From an uncultured bacterium (GTDB lineage Bacteria; Verrucomicrobiota; Lentisphaeria; Victivallales; UBA1829): DNA of 60,431 bases. The position numbers and the translations under genes are program-made. The DNA is taken from contig CASEYW010000064.1 in the NCBI GenBank assembly GCA_949292215.1, forward strand, positions 1 through 60,431, written 5' to 3'. The notes beneath the pieces were generated by a model. It ran no database searches. It worked only from the letters and a program-made list of their open reading frames with translations, and was not told the DNA's origin. Below are positions 34,663 to 44,700 of the stretch, piece after piece; position 1 is the first letter of the stretch; each line of letters begins with the position of its first letter.

Positions 34663-35401
34663 ACGGAATCTCCTTTTGCTGCGGAGGCGGGTCCGGCGGC
34701 AGCTCAAGATGGCACGCATGGATGTCTCCCGGAATTTTTCCCGTTTCATTCCGCGGAATCTGGTTCAGGCGCTTCCGGAGGAATTCCTTGCATCCGGGCT
34801 GTTCTCTCCTGACGGGATGCGGCAATTCCTTGAGAATGAATTCTGGTGGAATCTGACTGCCGGCCATCTCGCGTTGAAAGGATTGTTCCCTCCTTTTCCG
34901 GAACTGCTTGAGCAGCCGCATTGTTCGCTTTTCGGCATTCCGTTGAGTGCCGTTCTCGGCCGGGGAAGCGATTCCGCGGTTTATCGGACGGAGGATGGAC
35001 GCGCACTGAAAGTGGTTGCTTCGGACAGAACGGAAAAATTGCAGCGGGAATATCATTTGCTGAATGAACTCGCAAACCGGAATCTTGTCCGGGTGTATGA
35101 TTTCTTTCAGAATTCCGGAGGTGCGGCGTTTCTGATGGAAGAGGTGAAGCCGCAGCTCTCCACGGTTCAGGATTACCGGAATGGACTGTGCACGATTCAT
35201 GCAAAGGGATTTCTGCACGGAGACATCCGTCGCGGTAATCTTGGAAGGAACCGTTTCGGCTGCGGAGTCCTGTTCGATCTGGGAAACGCGGTTCCGTGGA
35301 CAGAACAAAAGGCCGAGGCAGAGTTGAAACGACTTTCACTCCTGTTTGAGGAGTCTTCTATGAAAACGATCAGAATGAAAGCAGAGATGGTATGCGGATA
35401 A
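34634..35401 (+). CDS. minimal Bud32/RIO-like protein kinase
   Basis: 255 residues from a GTG with GAGG eight bases upstream (alternative ATG 34709). The N-terminal ~110 residues are helical and unrecognised. The kinase part starts at LGRGSDSAVYRTEDG with ALKVV Lys, a REYHLLNEL helix, MEEVKPQL hinge, HGDIRRGNLG catalytic loop and LFDLGNAVPW metal-binding loop. It ends about 40 residues later. An activation segment and C-lobe helices are missing, as in Bud32/RIO kinases. It might be a small-substrate or protein kinase of the pilus system. Its end overlaps the next kinase gene by ten bases. Confidence 0.72.
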   Translation: MLLTFFPIRERNLLLLRRRVRRQLKMARMDVSRNFSRFIPRNLVQALPEEFLASGLFSPDGMRQFLENEFWWNLTAGHLALKGLFPPFPELLEQPHCSLFGIPLSAVLGRGSDSAVYRTEDGRALKVVASDRTEKLQREYHLLNELANRNLVRVYDFFQNSGGAAFLMEEVKPQLSTVQDYRNGLCTIHAKGFLHGDIRRGNLGRNRFGCGVLFDLGNAVPWTEQKAEAELKRLSLLFEESSMKTIRMKAEMVCG

Positions 35402-38400
35402 ATTGTTTCGGGTTGGAAAATGCGGAGGACCGGGCCCCGCTGGAAATTGAGGATGACGGGATTATTCTGGGGAGTGATGAAGGAAACGGGATTGTCTTTG
35501 ATACCCCCGGTGTTTCCGGACGTCATGCCCGTTTGTTCCAGGCCGATGGAAAATTGTTCCTGGAGGATCTGAAGAGTCTGAACGGGACTTACCTGAACGA
35601 AAAACGCATTGAAAACGTAGTCGAAGTGAAAGCGGGAGACCGGATTCGGATCGGCGTACGGCAGATCCGTCTGGAATCCGCGGAGCCTTCCGGGGAAGGG
35701 GAAGCTCCGACGGAGTTCAATGCTTTTTTTGAACAGCCGGAAATTCCGGTATACCGCGAGGAATGCGATCCGGATTCCCTGCCGCCGGAAGCGGAGGAGA
35801 GCGAAGAGTATTCCACTGCGATGACCGTAATGGCGGATGCCGGAGTCAAGGAATTGATCCGGTCCGGAAATTTTGAAGCTCTTCAGCAGGAGTCTTCTGT
35901 TGCCAGTCTGCCTTCCGCTCTTACAACCTCTGTGCAGACGATTCTCTGTGAGGGAAAAAGAATCGGAAAATACACCATTGTGAAAAAGATCGGCAAGGGC
36001 GGGATGGGGGTTATTTTCCTTGCCAGACATGAAACTCTGAATGTTTACCGTGCATTGAAAGTACTTCCCCGGGAAATCTGCGAGGAGAACAATCTTTTTT
36101 TCGAACGTTTTCTCCGGGAAGCGCGGATCGCTTCGGAAATTCACCATCCGAATGTGGTCGGTGTCATGGACGTGGAAACCGATGCGGAATACGGCATTTC
36201 CTATATTGTCATGGAGTATATCGACGGCGGCAGTCTCAGACGGATTCTGAAGTCGCAGAAAAAACTCTCGGAAGCTCAGGCAATCGTGATTGTTCAGGGG
36301 ATCGCCGCTGCTCTGTCCGCTGCTGCGGAACACAAAATCGTGCACCGGGATATCAAGCCCGACAATATCATGTTTACCAGACGTGGCGAGGTGAAACTCG
36401 CAGATCTCGGCATCGCGAAAAATGACAACGACGATGTCAATCTGACCAAGACGAATATCATGATCGGAACACCTGCGTATCTCTCGCCGGAACAGGTTGA
36501 AAATCCCAGGAATGTCGATATCCGTTCTGATCTTTACAGTCTTGGTGCCACATTTTATGAAATGGTGACCGGTCAGCATCCGTACGTCGGTTCCTCCACC
36601 TATGATGTTCTGCATAAGCTGTTTTCCGAACCGGTTCCGAATCCCCGGGATAAAAATCCGGAGATTTCGGAGGGGAGCGCGGAGATCATCATGAAGATGC
36701 TGGACAAGGAGCCGGACAAACGCTTTCAGACTCCGGAAGAACTTCTGGAAGCCCTGGAAACCTGTCTGCCGCAGTATACGTCCAGCGATGCGCAGAACCT
36801 GATTAAGAGTGCCATTGCCGGAGTTGCCCCGGAACATGGTCCTTCTACTCTGATGACATCAAATCTGACTCGGCGGAATTGGAAAACCGGCAGGAAACGG
36901 CTTCGTCCTTTTGCGGGGATTGCCGTGGCTGCCGGATTGGGAATCGGGGGAATGCTCTATGTGGTCATGAAATGGGGTCCGGAGTTTTTCCAACTGCTGG
37001 AGAGTCGTCCGGCGGCTTCTTTGCCATCCCGGCCAGTTCATCCGTCTCCTGAAACGCCGCGTTCTGTTTCACTTGCCGTGGAAACCGAACCGGATACGGA
37101 AGTGCATCTGATTTCTTCAAACGGAATCGTGACAACCTATCTGGCAGATGAATCCGGCCACTTGAGCATTCGGGAGCTTTCTCCGGGACGCTATTCCATC
37201 AGAGCACAACATCGCGGCAGGAAAAATTACAGCATGTCGATTGATCTTCATGAGGATCGGAGTCTGAAAATCGCGATGGTGCCGGATTCCAAGTCTGCAA
37301 CATTTGCCACTCAGCCGGGGGCAACCCTTTCGATCAGCGGAAAATCCGGCTGGAAGAAAAGCGTATCCGTGCCATCTTCCGGAATTGTGAAATTCCCGGA
37401 GCTGCCGCTGGATGAGTATTCTGTGCGCGTGGTCCGCGACGGTTGGCACACCGAGGAACGGACGTTTACTCTGGAGGACGATATTGCCCTGCGGATTCCT
37501 CTGTCGGAAGAGTTTGCGGAACTCAGGGTGGCAACGGCCCCCGGAGCAAAAGTGGAATTGCTTCAGAATGGTGTGATCAAGTATTCCGGCAAAGCGGATC
37601 TCTCCGGTGTGTGTGCTTTTGCCCGGCTTCGGAAAGGAACATACACGTTGAAACTCTCCAAAGTTGATTTTCTGGAACAGCAATGTAAAATTGAACTGAC
37701 GGATTCTTTGCGTCTTGATCTTCCGCTTTCTCCGGTTGTAAAGAGTTTCACAATTTATGCGCCTGCCTATTCTCTGGTCAAGATCCAGCAGAACGGAAGG
37801 ATTCTCAAAGAGGCGAATGTGAACGGAAGTGGAAAACTTGTATTTGGAGAACTGGCGGTCGGCCGCTATGAGGTTTTTGTTTCCAGGGAGGGGTTCCAGC
37901 CTGTTTCGAGAACCATTTCCCTGACGGATAATTTTTCGATCAGAACTTCTCTGAAACCGCTTCCCGCGTCCCCCGGTGCCAGGACGGGAAAAGAACCGGA
38001 GACCCTTCAGACCATTACCCGGTACGGAACTGTTGTGGTGAATTTGAATGCGGAGGAACGTCTGCTGAATTATCTGAAAAAAAATGGGGTTGAGGTTCGG
38101 TTTGATGATGGCGCATGGGAAAAAGTGCTTCATTTTCCGTTGGAGAAAAGAATAGCGGCAGGCTCCGTGAAAATCAGGCTCCGTGCCGGTGCGCTTCAGC
38201 CTGTTTCACCGGAACAGACCGTAGTAAGACATGGCGAGCGGACGGATGTTGTATTTGTTGTTTTTCCAATTCCGTCGAAAGTGCTGTTCCGCTCGAACGT
38301 GCGGGATGCCGAATTCCATTTCCGGAATCGCATCTGCCGAAACGGGGATTCCGTGATGATTGAGCCATTCAAACGGTATTCCCTGACTTCAACGGCAGAA

Positions 38401-39069
38401 GGTTTCGATCCACAGAAATCCATTGTTGAGGTCGATGCCCCGGGGAGTCTGAAACAGGTGTTTGTTTCTTTTGTGCGGAAGGAGATCCCCTGTCAGGCGG
38501 AACTCAAAAAAGGCATATCCCTTCTGAATGCGGAAGAGTATGAGAAGGCTCTGGAAATTCTGACGCTTGCTGGCAGCGCCGGGAATCCGGAAGCTGCCTA
38601 TCAGGTTGCCGTCATCTATGAAAAGGGGCTTGGAATGTGGTTTTCGAAAAAAAGCAAAGCGTTGGAGTGGTATCGGAAAGCGGCGGAGCTGGGGCATGCT
38701 CAAAGTGCCTTCCTGATCGCCGAAGCCATCCGGAATGGTGATTGCGATGCAACAGAAAAAGAGATGCTGGAATTTTATCTCCGGGCCGCGAATAGGAATC
38801 ATGCTCAGGCAGCCTATCAAGTCGCCGGATTTTATGAAAAAGGAACCTCCTTCCTGACGGCGAATGAGAAACAGGCTCTTCATTATTTGAGAATCGCTGC
38901 TGAACTGCGTCATCCGGAAGCCATGTTTGAACTGGGATTGCGCTATGAGAACGGCAGAGGGGTTCCGTTCAGCAGTGACAATGCGATCCAGTGGTACAGG
39001 AAAGCGGCTTCTGCCGGTCTCGAAAAAGCGGAAAAGCGTGCCGCTGTCCTGGAGGAGATGAGACAATAG
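35392..39069 (+). CDS. FHA-Ser/Thr kinase with PEGA-like and Sel1 repeats
   Basis: 1225 residues. The FHA domain is at ~23-97 (ILGSDEGNGIVFDTPGVSGRHA, SLNGTYLNEKR). A linker with EAPTEF and STAMTVMAD follows. The kinase spans ~190-460 with IGKGGMGVIFLA, RALKVL, HRDIKPDN, DLGIAKN and TPAYLSPEQ, all catalytic residues being present. One membrane helix lies at ~504-527. Several periplasmic PEGA-like beta repeats (~560-980; SLTDNFSIRTSL, LPLDEYSVRVVRDGWH) precede about five Sel1 repeats (~1036-1222; AAYQVAVIYEKGLG). It is related to the 802-residue kinase but adds an FHA reader. It probably senses the envelope or pilus state and signals to the FHA proteins and CpaF. Confidence 0.9.
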   Translation: MRINCFGLENAEDRAPLEIEDDGIILGSDEGNGIVFDTPGVSGRHARLFQADGKLFLEDLKSLNGTYLNEKRIENVVEVKAGDRIRIGVRQIRLESAEPSGEGEAPTEFNAFFEQPEIPVYREECDPDSLPPEAEESEEYSTAMTVMADAGVKELIRSGNFEALQQESSVASLPSALTTSVQTILCEGKRIGKYTIVKKIGKGGMGVIFLARHETLNVYRALKVLPREICEENNLFFERFLREARIASEIHHPNVVGVMDVETDAEYGISYIVMEYIDGGSLRRILKSQKKLSEAQAIVIVQGIAAALSAAAEHKIVHRDIKPDNIMFTRRGEVKLADLGIAKNDNDDVNLTKTNIMIGTPAYLSPEQVENPRNVDIRSDLYSLGATFYEMVTGQHPYVGSSTYDVLHKLFSEPVPNPRDKNPEISEGSAEIIMKMLDKEPDKRFQTPEELLEALETCLPQYTSSDAQNLIKSAIAGVAPEHGPSTLMTSNLTRRNWKTGRKRLRPFAGIAVAAGLGIGGMLYVVMKWGPEFFQLLESRPAASLPSRPVHPSPETPRSVSLAVETEPDTEVHLISSNGIVTTYLADESGHLSIRELSPGRYSIRAQHRGRKNYSMSIDLHEDRSLKIAMVPDSKSATFATQPGATLSISGKSGWKKSVSVPSSGIVKFPELPLDEYSVRVVRDGWHTEERTFTLEDDIALRIPLSEEFAELRVATAPGAKVELLQNGVIKYSGKADLSGVCAFARLRKGTYTLKLSKVDFLEQQCKIELTDSLRLDLPLSPVVKSFTIYAPAYSLVKIQQNGRILKEANVNGSGKLVFGELAVGRYEVFVSREGFQPVSRTISLTDNFSIRTSLKPLPASPGARTGKEPETLQTITRYGTVVVNLNAEERLLNYLKKNGVEVRFDDGAWEKVLHFPLEKRIAAGSVKIRLRAGALQPVSPEQTVVRHGERTDVVFVVFPIPSKVLFRSNVRDAEFHFRNRICRNGDSVMIEPFKRYSLTSTAEGFDPQKSIVEVDAPGSLKQVFVSFVRKEIPCQAELKKGISLLNAEEYEKALEILTLAGSAGNPEAAYQVAVIYEKGLGMWFSKKSKALEWYRKAAELGHAQSAFLIAEAIRNGDCDATEKEMLEFYLRAANRNHAQAAYQVAGFYEKGTSFLTANEKQALHYLRIAAELRHPEAMFELGLRYENGRGVPFSSDNAIQWYRKAASAGLEKAEKRAAVLEEMRQ

Positions 39070-39115
39070 GAATTTCTTAATGGATTCAGAATAACAAAGA
39101 CAGGAGTTGAACACG

Positions 39116-40021
39116 ATGAAACAGAAACATCTTTTCCATCTGGCCGGACTCGGCATGATCCTGGCATGGACTGCCGGCTGTGCCAATCACATCAGAAATC
39201 TGGAAACAACAAACAATGAATCCGAACAGAACGTTTTAAGTTCGAAATACAACTTTACGCTGTCGCAGGACCCACCCCGGGATACGACGTTCACGGTTAC
39301 GATTGAAAAACTGGAACAGGTGGATGTCAAGAATTTTGAGATCCGGACGATCAAAAGCTATTCCACTCCGTATTCCTTCTGGCGAGAACTCTACGAGGTG
39401 CCGAGCGGGATTGGTCTGCTGCCGGTTTCTCTCGGTGCTCATGTTCTTTTTCTGCTTTCCATTGGAATGTTCCCTTATGACATTCCTCATTCGATCAATG
39501 ATCTTGCCTTTACCGGGATGAATCCCTGTCTCAACTGGGAAAGTGAATCCCGGATGGAGGAGGAACTGATCCGTGCTGATAAAAAGATGCTGAACCGTTC
39601 GCTGGAAACCAGAAAGACCCCTGTTATGAAAACTCCGGTTTTGATTCAGGCTGGTGATTTTTCCAGAACCATTGCTACGGATGATTTCGGCTCATTCACG
39701 GTTCATTTTCTGTCCAACGATCCGACGGAAACATTTTTTCCGCTAGCCCGGAAAGTCTCTTTCTTTCTGGCGTCCGAGCCGGACAAATCCCTGAAGCACA
39801 TCATTCTGACCCGGGAGTTTCTTGCCCGTCTGCTGAAAGCCCGTTCCAGAATCAATGCCTACAAAGTCCGGCCCTCGGGCAGGAAACTGATGGAGACAAT
39901 CATCGAACTGGAGAAGATGAAATTTGATCAGCTTGCCTATGCTCTGGAAGAGGCCGAACTGAAGAAGTACGAAAACAACGCCCGCTTCCAGAAGGAATTC
40001 CAGGACGCCGCGCAGGAATAG
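39116..40021 (+). CDS. lipoprotein, last gene of the Tad/kinase locus
   Basis: 301 residues from ATG 39116 (AGGAG nine bases upstream; TTG 39107 also open). The signal sequence ends in lipobox TAGC, so the mature protein should start at Cys21 with a lipid anchor. A hydrophobic stretch near 105-125 (LGAHVLFLLSIGMF) may be a membrane segment. The C-terminal third is helical (LLKARSRINAYKV, QLAYALEEAELKKYENN). No known family is seen. It could take the place of the missing CpaD/TadD lipoproteins; that is a guess from position. Confidence 0.7.
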   Translation: MKQKHLFHLAGLGMILAWTAGCANHIRNLETTNNESEQNVLSSKYNFTLSQDPPRDTTFTVTIEKLEQVDVKNFEIRTIKSYSTPYSFWRELYEVPSGIGLLPVSLGAHVLFLLSIGMFPYDIPHSINDLAFTGMNPCLNWESESRMEEELIRADKKMLNRSLETRKTPVMKTPVLIQAGDFSRTIATDDFGSFTVHFLSNDPTETFFPLARKVSFFLASEPDKSLKHIILTREFLARLLKARSRINAYKVRPSGRKLMETIIELEKMKFDQLAYALEEAELKKYENNARFQKEFQDAAQE

Positions 40022-40109
40022 AAACGGTCCGGCATTCCCCCGGATTGCCGTATCGTGCCGGGAGAATTTCCTGTTTCCGCACCGTCCGGAGCGATTCCGG
40101 TCCGGCGAT

Positions 40110-40943
40110 TTAATATTGACGGAACCGGGAACGGAATTCCGTCGGTGTCATCCGGGTATATTTCTTGAACATGCGGAAGAAGAGAAAGAGATCCTCATAT
40201 CCGCAGGCGGAGGCAATTTCCTGAAGGGTCATTTCTGTGCGGACCAGAAGATTCCGTGCATTGGAGATTCTACGCATACAGATGTATTGTTTCGGCGGGA
40301 GTCCGTAACGTTTCCGGAAATGGGCGGAAAAATCGGCGCGGCGCATGGCGGAGAGAGTGTGGAGATCTCTTACGTTGATCGGCCGGTTGAGATTCTGTTC
40401 AATGTGATTGACAACTTTGCTCAGACCATCATATCGTCCCGGGTCGGTATCGTGACCGCAGAGGGATGCAAACTGTTCCAGAAACGGGATCAGAATTCGA
40501 AAAAGCTGAATACGGAGTTCCATGTTTTCCCGGATGCTGTCCTTGCTTCGGAATGCGTCTGCAATGAAATGTTCGATTTTGACTCCGGTCGACCGGTCGG
40601 CTTCGCCTGTGAGTCTGACCGGCTGATTGAAAATCCCGATGCCGTCAATGGACCGGGAGGAAAAATGAATGTACAGATGCCTGCATTCTTCCCGATACAG
40701 ATAACTGAAGGGAATATTGGCGGGAATCAGGTAAATGCCTCCCGCTTCCAGATGAAAGATGGTTTCTGTGAACATCAGGTCGAAACATCCCTTCTCCAGA
40801 TAATAGATGCGGATGAAGGGATGCGGTTCATAGCCGAACGGCCACGGCTTTTTCTGCGTGCAGACTCCGCAGCCGACCAGAACCGTGTCCATGGACTGCA
40901 GAAGGGCGTTCGGCCTGAAGTCTTTTGTTTTACGTTCTTCCAT
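40110..40943 (-). CDS. AraC-family transcriptional regulator
   Basis: 277 residues: an N-terminal cupin sensor (~1-110, LEAGGIYLIPANIPFSYLY) and a C-terminal AraC DNA-binding domain (~180-277, INVRDLHTLSAMRRADFSAH, LQEIASACGYEDLFLFFRMF, shown in part). It is divergent from the secreted glycosidase operon at 41077 with overlapping promoters, so it likely regulates that operon in response to a sugar. Confidence 0.9.
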   Translation of the reverse strand: MEERKTKDFRPNALLQSMDTVLVGCGVCTQKKPWPFGYEPHPFIRIYYLEKGCFDLMFTETIFHLEAGGIYLIPANIPFSYLYREECRHLYIHFSSRSIDGIGIFNQPVRLTGEADRSTGVKIEHFIADAFRSKDSIRENMELRIQLFRILIPFLEQFASLCGHDTDPGRYDGLSKVVNHIEQNLNRPINVRDLHTLSAMRRADFSAHFRKRYGLPPKQYICMRRISNARNLLVRTEMTLQEIASACGYEDLFLFFRMFKKYTRMTPTEFRSRFRQY

Positions 40944-40997
40944 AGGAAAAATCTGCGGTAGCTTCCTTTATTTTGTACAAAAAATCCATAAAAAAGT

Positions 40998-41025
40998 AAT
41001 ATATGTGCGATACACAAAAAGTCAA
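40998..41025 (-). promoter_or_regulatory. promoter of the AraC gene
   Basis: Minus strand: TTGACT (41025-41020), 16-base spacer, TATATT (41003-40998). Transcription would start near 40991. Confidence 0.6.
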
Positions 41026-41039
41026 TCGTAGTGTATAAT
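41010..41039 (+). promoter_or_regulatory. promoter and inverted repeat for the 41077 operon
   Basis: TATAAT at 41034-41039 has no good -35 (TACACA at 41011), which fits an activated promoter. ATACAC (41010-41015) and GTGTAT (41031-41036) form an inverted repeat that overlaps the -10 box and the divergent -35 box. Confidence 0.5.
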
Positions 41040-41076
41040 TGTGTTCGGGAAAAGAGACAGGGAAGGAGTTCGCCAA

Positions 41077-41715
41077 ATGTTGAGATATGGAATTCTGTTT
41101 TCGCTGCTGTTGTTCGGTGGAACGCTGTTTTCCGGTGCGGAGGAGATTCGCCCTGCCGACATCGACGGGGAACTGGTCGATTCCGACTGCGACGGTATTT
41201 ATGAATCTGTCCGTCTTTCGCCGATTCAGACTCTAGTACAGAGTTCTCCGAAACGGCGGATCGCATCGGTCATCGAATTTTCGATTCCTCCCGGGAGCCG
41301 TCCGGCGGAGAAAGTGTTTCTCCGGCTCTGGCTGAATGGAACATCCGGTACGACGGCTGTGCCGGAACACGCGAAAGCGTTCGGCCCGAACACTCTTCTG
41401 TTCGGATATCTGCCTCCGGACGCCGATGGAAAGGTGACCCTCAGCGATGACGGATGCGGAACCCGGATCTCCTCTCTTCTTTCCGCCCGTCCGGTTTCGG
41501 TGAAGGAACCGGTTCTTGCGGATGTGACAGCGTTTTATAACCGGGCTGTACGGGAAAAAGCTCCTCGGATCGGGTTTCGGATTGAGGCCGATGAAAAACA
41601 GTCCGGGTCAAAGGAAGGCTGGCGGTTCCGTACATTGAAATTTGCCAGGAGTTATTCCGGAAAATGGGCTCCATCCCTGCTGATTCGCATGGCGGAGAAG
41701 GGACCGGAAAAATGA
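41077..41715 (+). CDS. exported beta-sandwich protein (DNRLRE-like)
   Basis: 212 residues from ATG 41077 with GGAG upstream. The signal peptide is LRYGILFSLLLFGGTLFSGA. The mature part is a beta-rich domain whose end (VLADVTAFYNRAVREKAPRI...GWRFRT...PSLLI, fragments) follows the DNRLRE-like pattern of secreted polysaccharide-associated proteins. It is probably not an enzyme but a binding or structural partner of the next gene's glycosidase. Its stop overlaps the glycosidase start (ATGA). Confidence 0.6.
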   Translation: MLRYGILFSLLLFGGTLFSGAEEIRPADIDGELVDSDCDGIYESVRLSPIQTLVQSSPKRRIASVIEFSIPPGSRPAEKVFLRLWLNGTSGTTAVPEHAKAFGPNTLLFGYLPPDADGKVTLSDDGCGTRISSLLSARPVSVKEPVLADVTAFYNRAVREKAPRIGFRIEADEKQSGSKEGWRFRTLKFARSYSGKWAPSLLIRMAEKGPEK

Positions 41716-44700
41716 AGATCCGAATCTGGAAAACGGCTGTCGGATGTGCAGCAGCAACTGCGTTTACGCTTTCAGCATTGGAGCTGTATCCGGAAGGGGT
41801 TCTCAACCAGCGGATTCCCTCTGTTCCTCCAGCGGGGAAGGGGGCTTCCGGACTTGTGATGCATCTGGCCAATATTGATTTCGTGTATCCGCTCCTGCCG
41901 CATCTTCGGGACACTCGTTCCGGAACGGCTGTTTTTTTTGTCAGAGATATTCTCAAACGGGGAAAACGTGATCTTCTGGTCCTTTCGGAACAGAGTTCCG
42001 GGCGGAGGTCCGCTTTGACGATTCCCGATTCGCCGTCGGAAGCGCGTGTCTTGCAGCTTTCCGGAGTGGGAAAGAGCACGTCGCCGGTGCGTTTTCCTGT
42101 CGGGGAATGGAAAAAGGTGACACTGAAATGGGAAGAGGGGCGAGCCCTCCTGACAGGCGACGGGCTGCCGCCGGAAGGAATTTCCGTCAAACTGCCCTCC
42201 GGATTCGCTCCGGATACGGTGACCATCCGTTCCCCTTATCTGGATGAATTTCAAATGACCGTTCCAGGCGGTACCTTTTCTCTGGACTGGGAACGGGATT
42301 ACCGCGCAGTTGTCCGGACGAAGGGGACGGGAGGGCGTTCGATCCGCCTGTTCGGGTTCGACAGCCGTGTGGCAGGCCCCGATCCCTCGAAACGGGATGC
42401 TGCGATGGTCTGTTTTTCCAATTCCACGAACAAGACCGCGGAGATGACGGTTCATTTCCGCGTTTACCGTGAGATCGCGGATCAGACTTCCCGGTTTTCA
42501 ATGACCGAAACAGTTCCTCCGGATTCTTTCGTCATGCGGCAGATCCGTTTTCCTTTCAGCTGGAGCAGCGATATCTGTCATCTTTACGCGGACTCCTCCG
42601 ACACTACGGTTCCTTATTCCGATGAGAAGCATTATTTGACCATTGAGCGCAGAAACGAGCCTGCCGGTCCGGGCGTTTTCGGAATTCACGACAGCAACAT
42701 CTTCTCTTATGGCTGGTGGCCGGATGCTCTTCCGTTCCGATATACACATAAATACATCCGCTGGTCGTTTGTCATGGGGCCGAACTACTCGGATTCTGAC
42801 CGGGTTCCGCCCTCGCAGGATCCCTCTGCGCCGCCGGAGGAGTGGAACTGGGACGATGATCTGGATTGGCTGATCGCCGCCGGGAATGAAATTTACTGTT
42901 CCATCCAAAGTTATCCCACATCCAAATGGTACCGGACTGCTGAATTCGAGCGGGGAATGCGGATTTATCCGCACGGAGTCCGTGGCGGGGGAATGCCGGA
43001 TCTGAAAAAATATGCCCGCTTCCTGCGTGCGCTGGCTCTCCGTTATCGCGGACAGATTTTCCTTTACGAAATCGAAAATGAGCCGATGGCGTATGGTTTC
43101 CGCTATAATCCCGAGGCTTACGCGGAAGTTGTCAAAACGGCGGTTCCGATTCTGAAGGGAGCTGATCCCCGGAATTTCGTCTATGGAATCTGCGGAACTT
43201 CCTATTTCGTTACATGGATGAGTCCTGTGACAAAACTCGGCGCGACCAGGCTCCTGGATGGACTCTCCATTCACACTTATACGAGCCCGCGTTCTCCCGA
43301 CGATGCGGATCTGGACAAGCGGATTCGGGAGCATCGCAATGCGTTTCCCGACGGTCAGCGCAAACCTCTATTCAATTCGGAAACCGGAGTCAATACGGTC
43401 AACCGCTATGAGATAGAAAGGCCGATCCCACCTGCGATTGTGGTTCGGAACGGACAGCAGCGAATGCCCGGATTCCATTCCAAGGAAAGCTGGCCGGGAC
43501 CGGTAGCCGATGAATTCCGTGCTTCCCGTGATCTTGTGGAAAATGCCGTCATCAATTTCCTGGAAGGCGCAAGAGCATTCACCTTCTTTTTCTGGGACGA
43601 TCCTCTGGACAGCTCAGGACGGAAGCGCGGGCCGTGGACGAAACGGTATGGCCAGTTTTACAATCTGTTTGCTTCGACTCCCGATCATCGCCGGACTCCA
43701 TCCCGTTCTCTTCTTGCCGGTTCTATTCTAGCTGCTCAGCTGGAGGGGTTGATTCCGGAACGGGGTTTTTCAAAAGTGAACGGGGGACACCTCCGCGGCG
43801 GAATCTTTTCGAAAGCGAATGGCGGACGGGTTGCCGTACTGTGGTCGAGAAGTCCCGGGGAATCGGTGCTTGTCCGCTCGTCGGATGCCGTTCTGGAGCG
43901 GGTTTCCATGTATGGGAAAAAGACATCTCTTCGTCCTGTTGCCCGGAGCGGAAATGCGTGGCTCTATGCGATGGAGGCGGATGCTACGCCGTTTTATCTT
44001 CATTCCGTCACATCCGATTTGCAGGTGATGCCGTCTCCGGTCAGCGGGGTCCGTGTGATGGATCTTGCCGACGGAATCGGCAGGATCTCTCTGGAGCTCC
44101 TGAATTCGAGGAGCGAGCCATGGATTCCCCGGCTCCGCTTCGATTCCATTCCCGGATTGGAGCTCCGGCCTTCCGGCGGGATTCCGCAGATTCCGCCGAA
44201 ACGTCACGGACGTCTGGACTTTCTCTGTTCCTCTGCAAAGGAAAACGGAGAATACTGGGTCCGCTTCCGGATTCTTCTTCCGGAGGGCGGAGAGTATGTT
44301 CATCCGGTCCGCATCCGTTCAAAAAAAGTCATGTTTGCCGGTCGTGCGCCGGAATCGTTCTCTATTACCGGTCCCGACTCCATGAACGGATTTACGGAAC
44401 CGTTCCGGATTCATACGGCAAAACAGTGTCAGGAGGGGCGTCCGCCGGAAATGATGTCGTTCCATTCAACGGATTTCTGGGGCGGGGAAAACGAACTTTC
44501 CGCGGAAGCCCGACTGGCATTTTCCGGAACCCGTTTGTTCTGCCTGATGAAAGTCCGGGATGCTTCGCCCCGTCTGCCGGAGATCTGGCCGGGAGTGCTC
44601 GGTTCCGCCGTGGAACTGTTCCTGGATCTCCGTCCTGAAGGAGCTGGTCTTGGCAGCCGTGCGTATGGCAAAGGTGTGTTCCAGATTCTCTTCCTGCCTG

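Noticed and set aside
35197..36837. 546-residue open frame on minus
   Set aside because: Antisense to the FHA-kinase; no domain seen.
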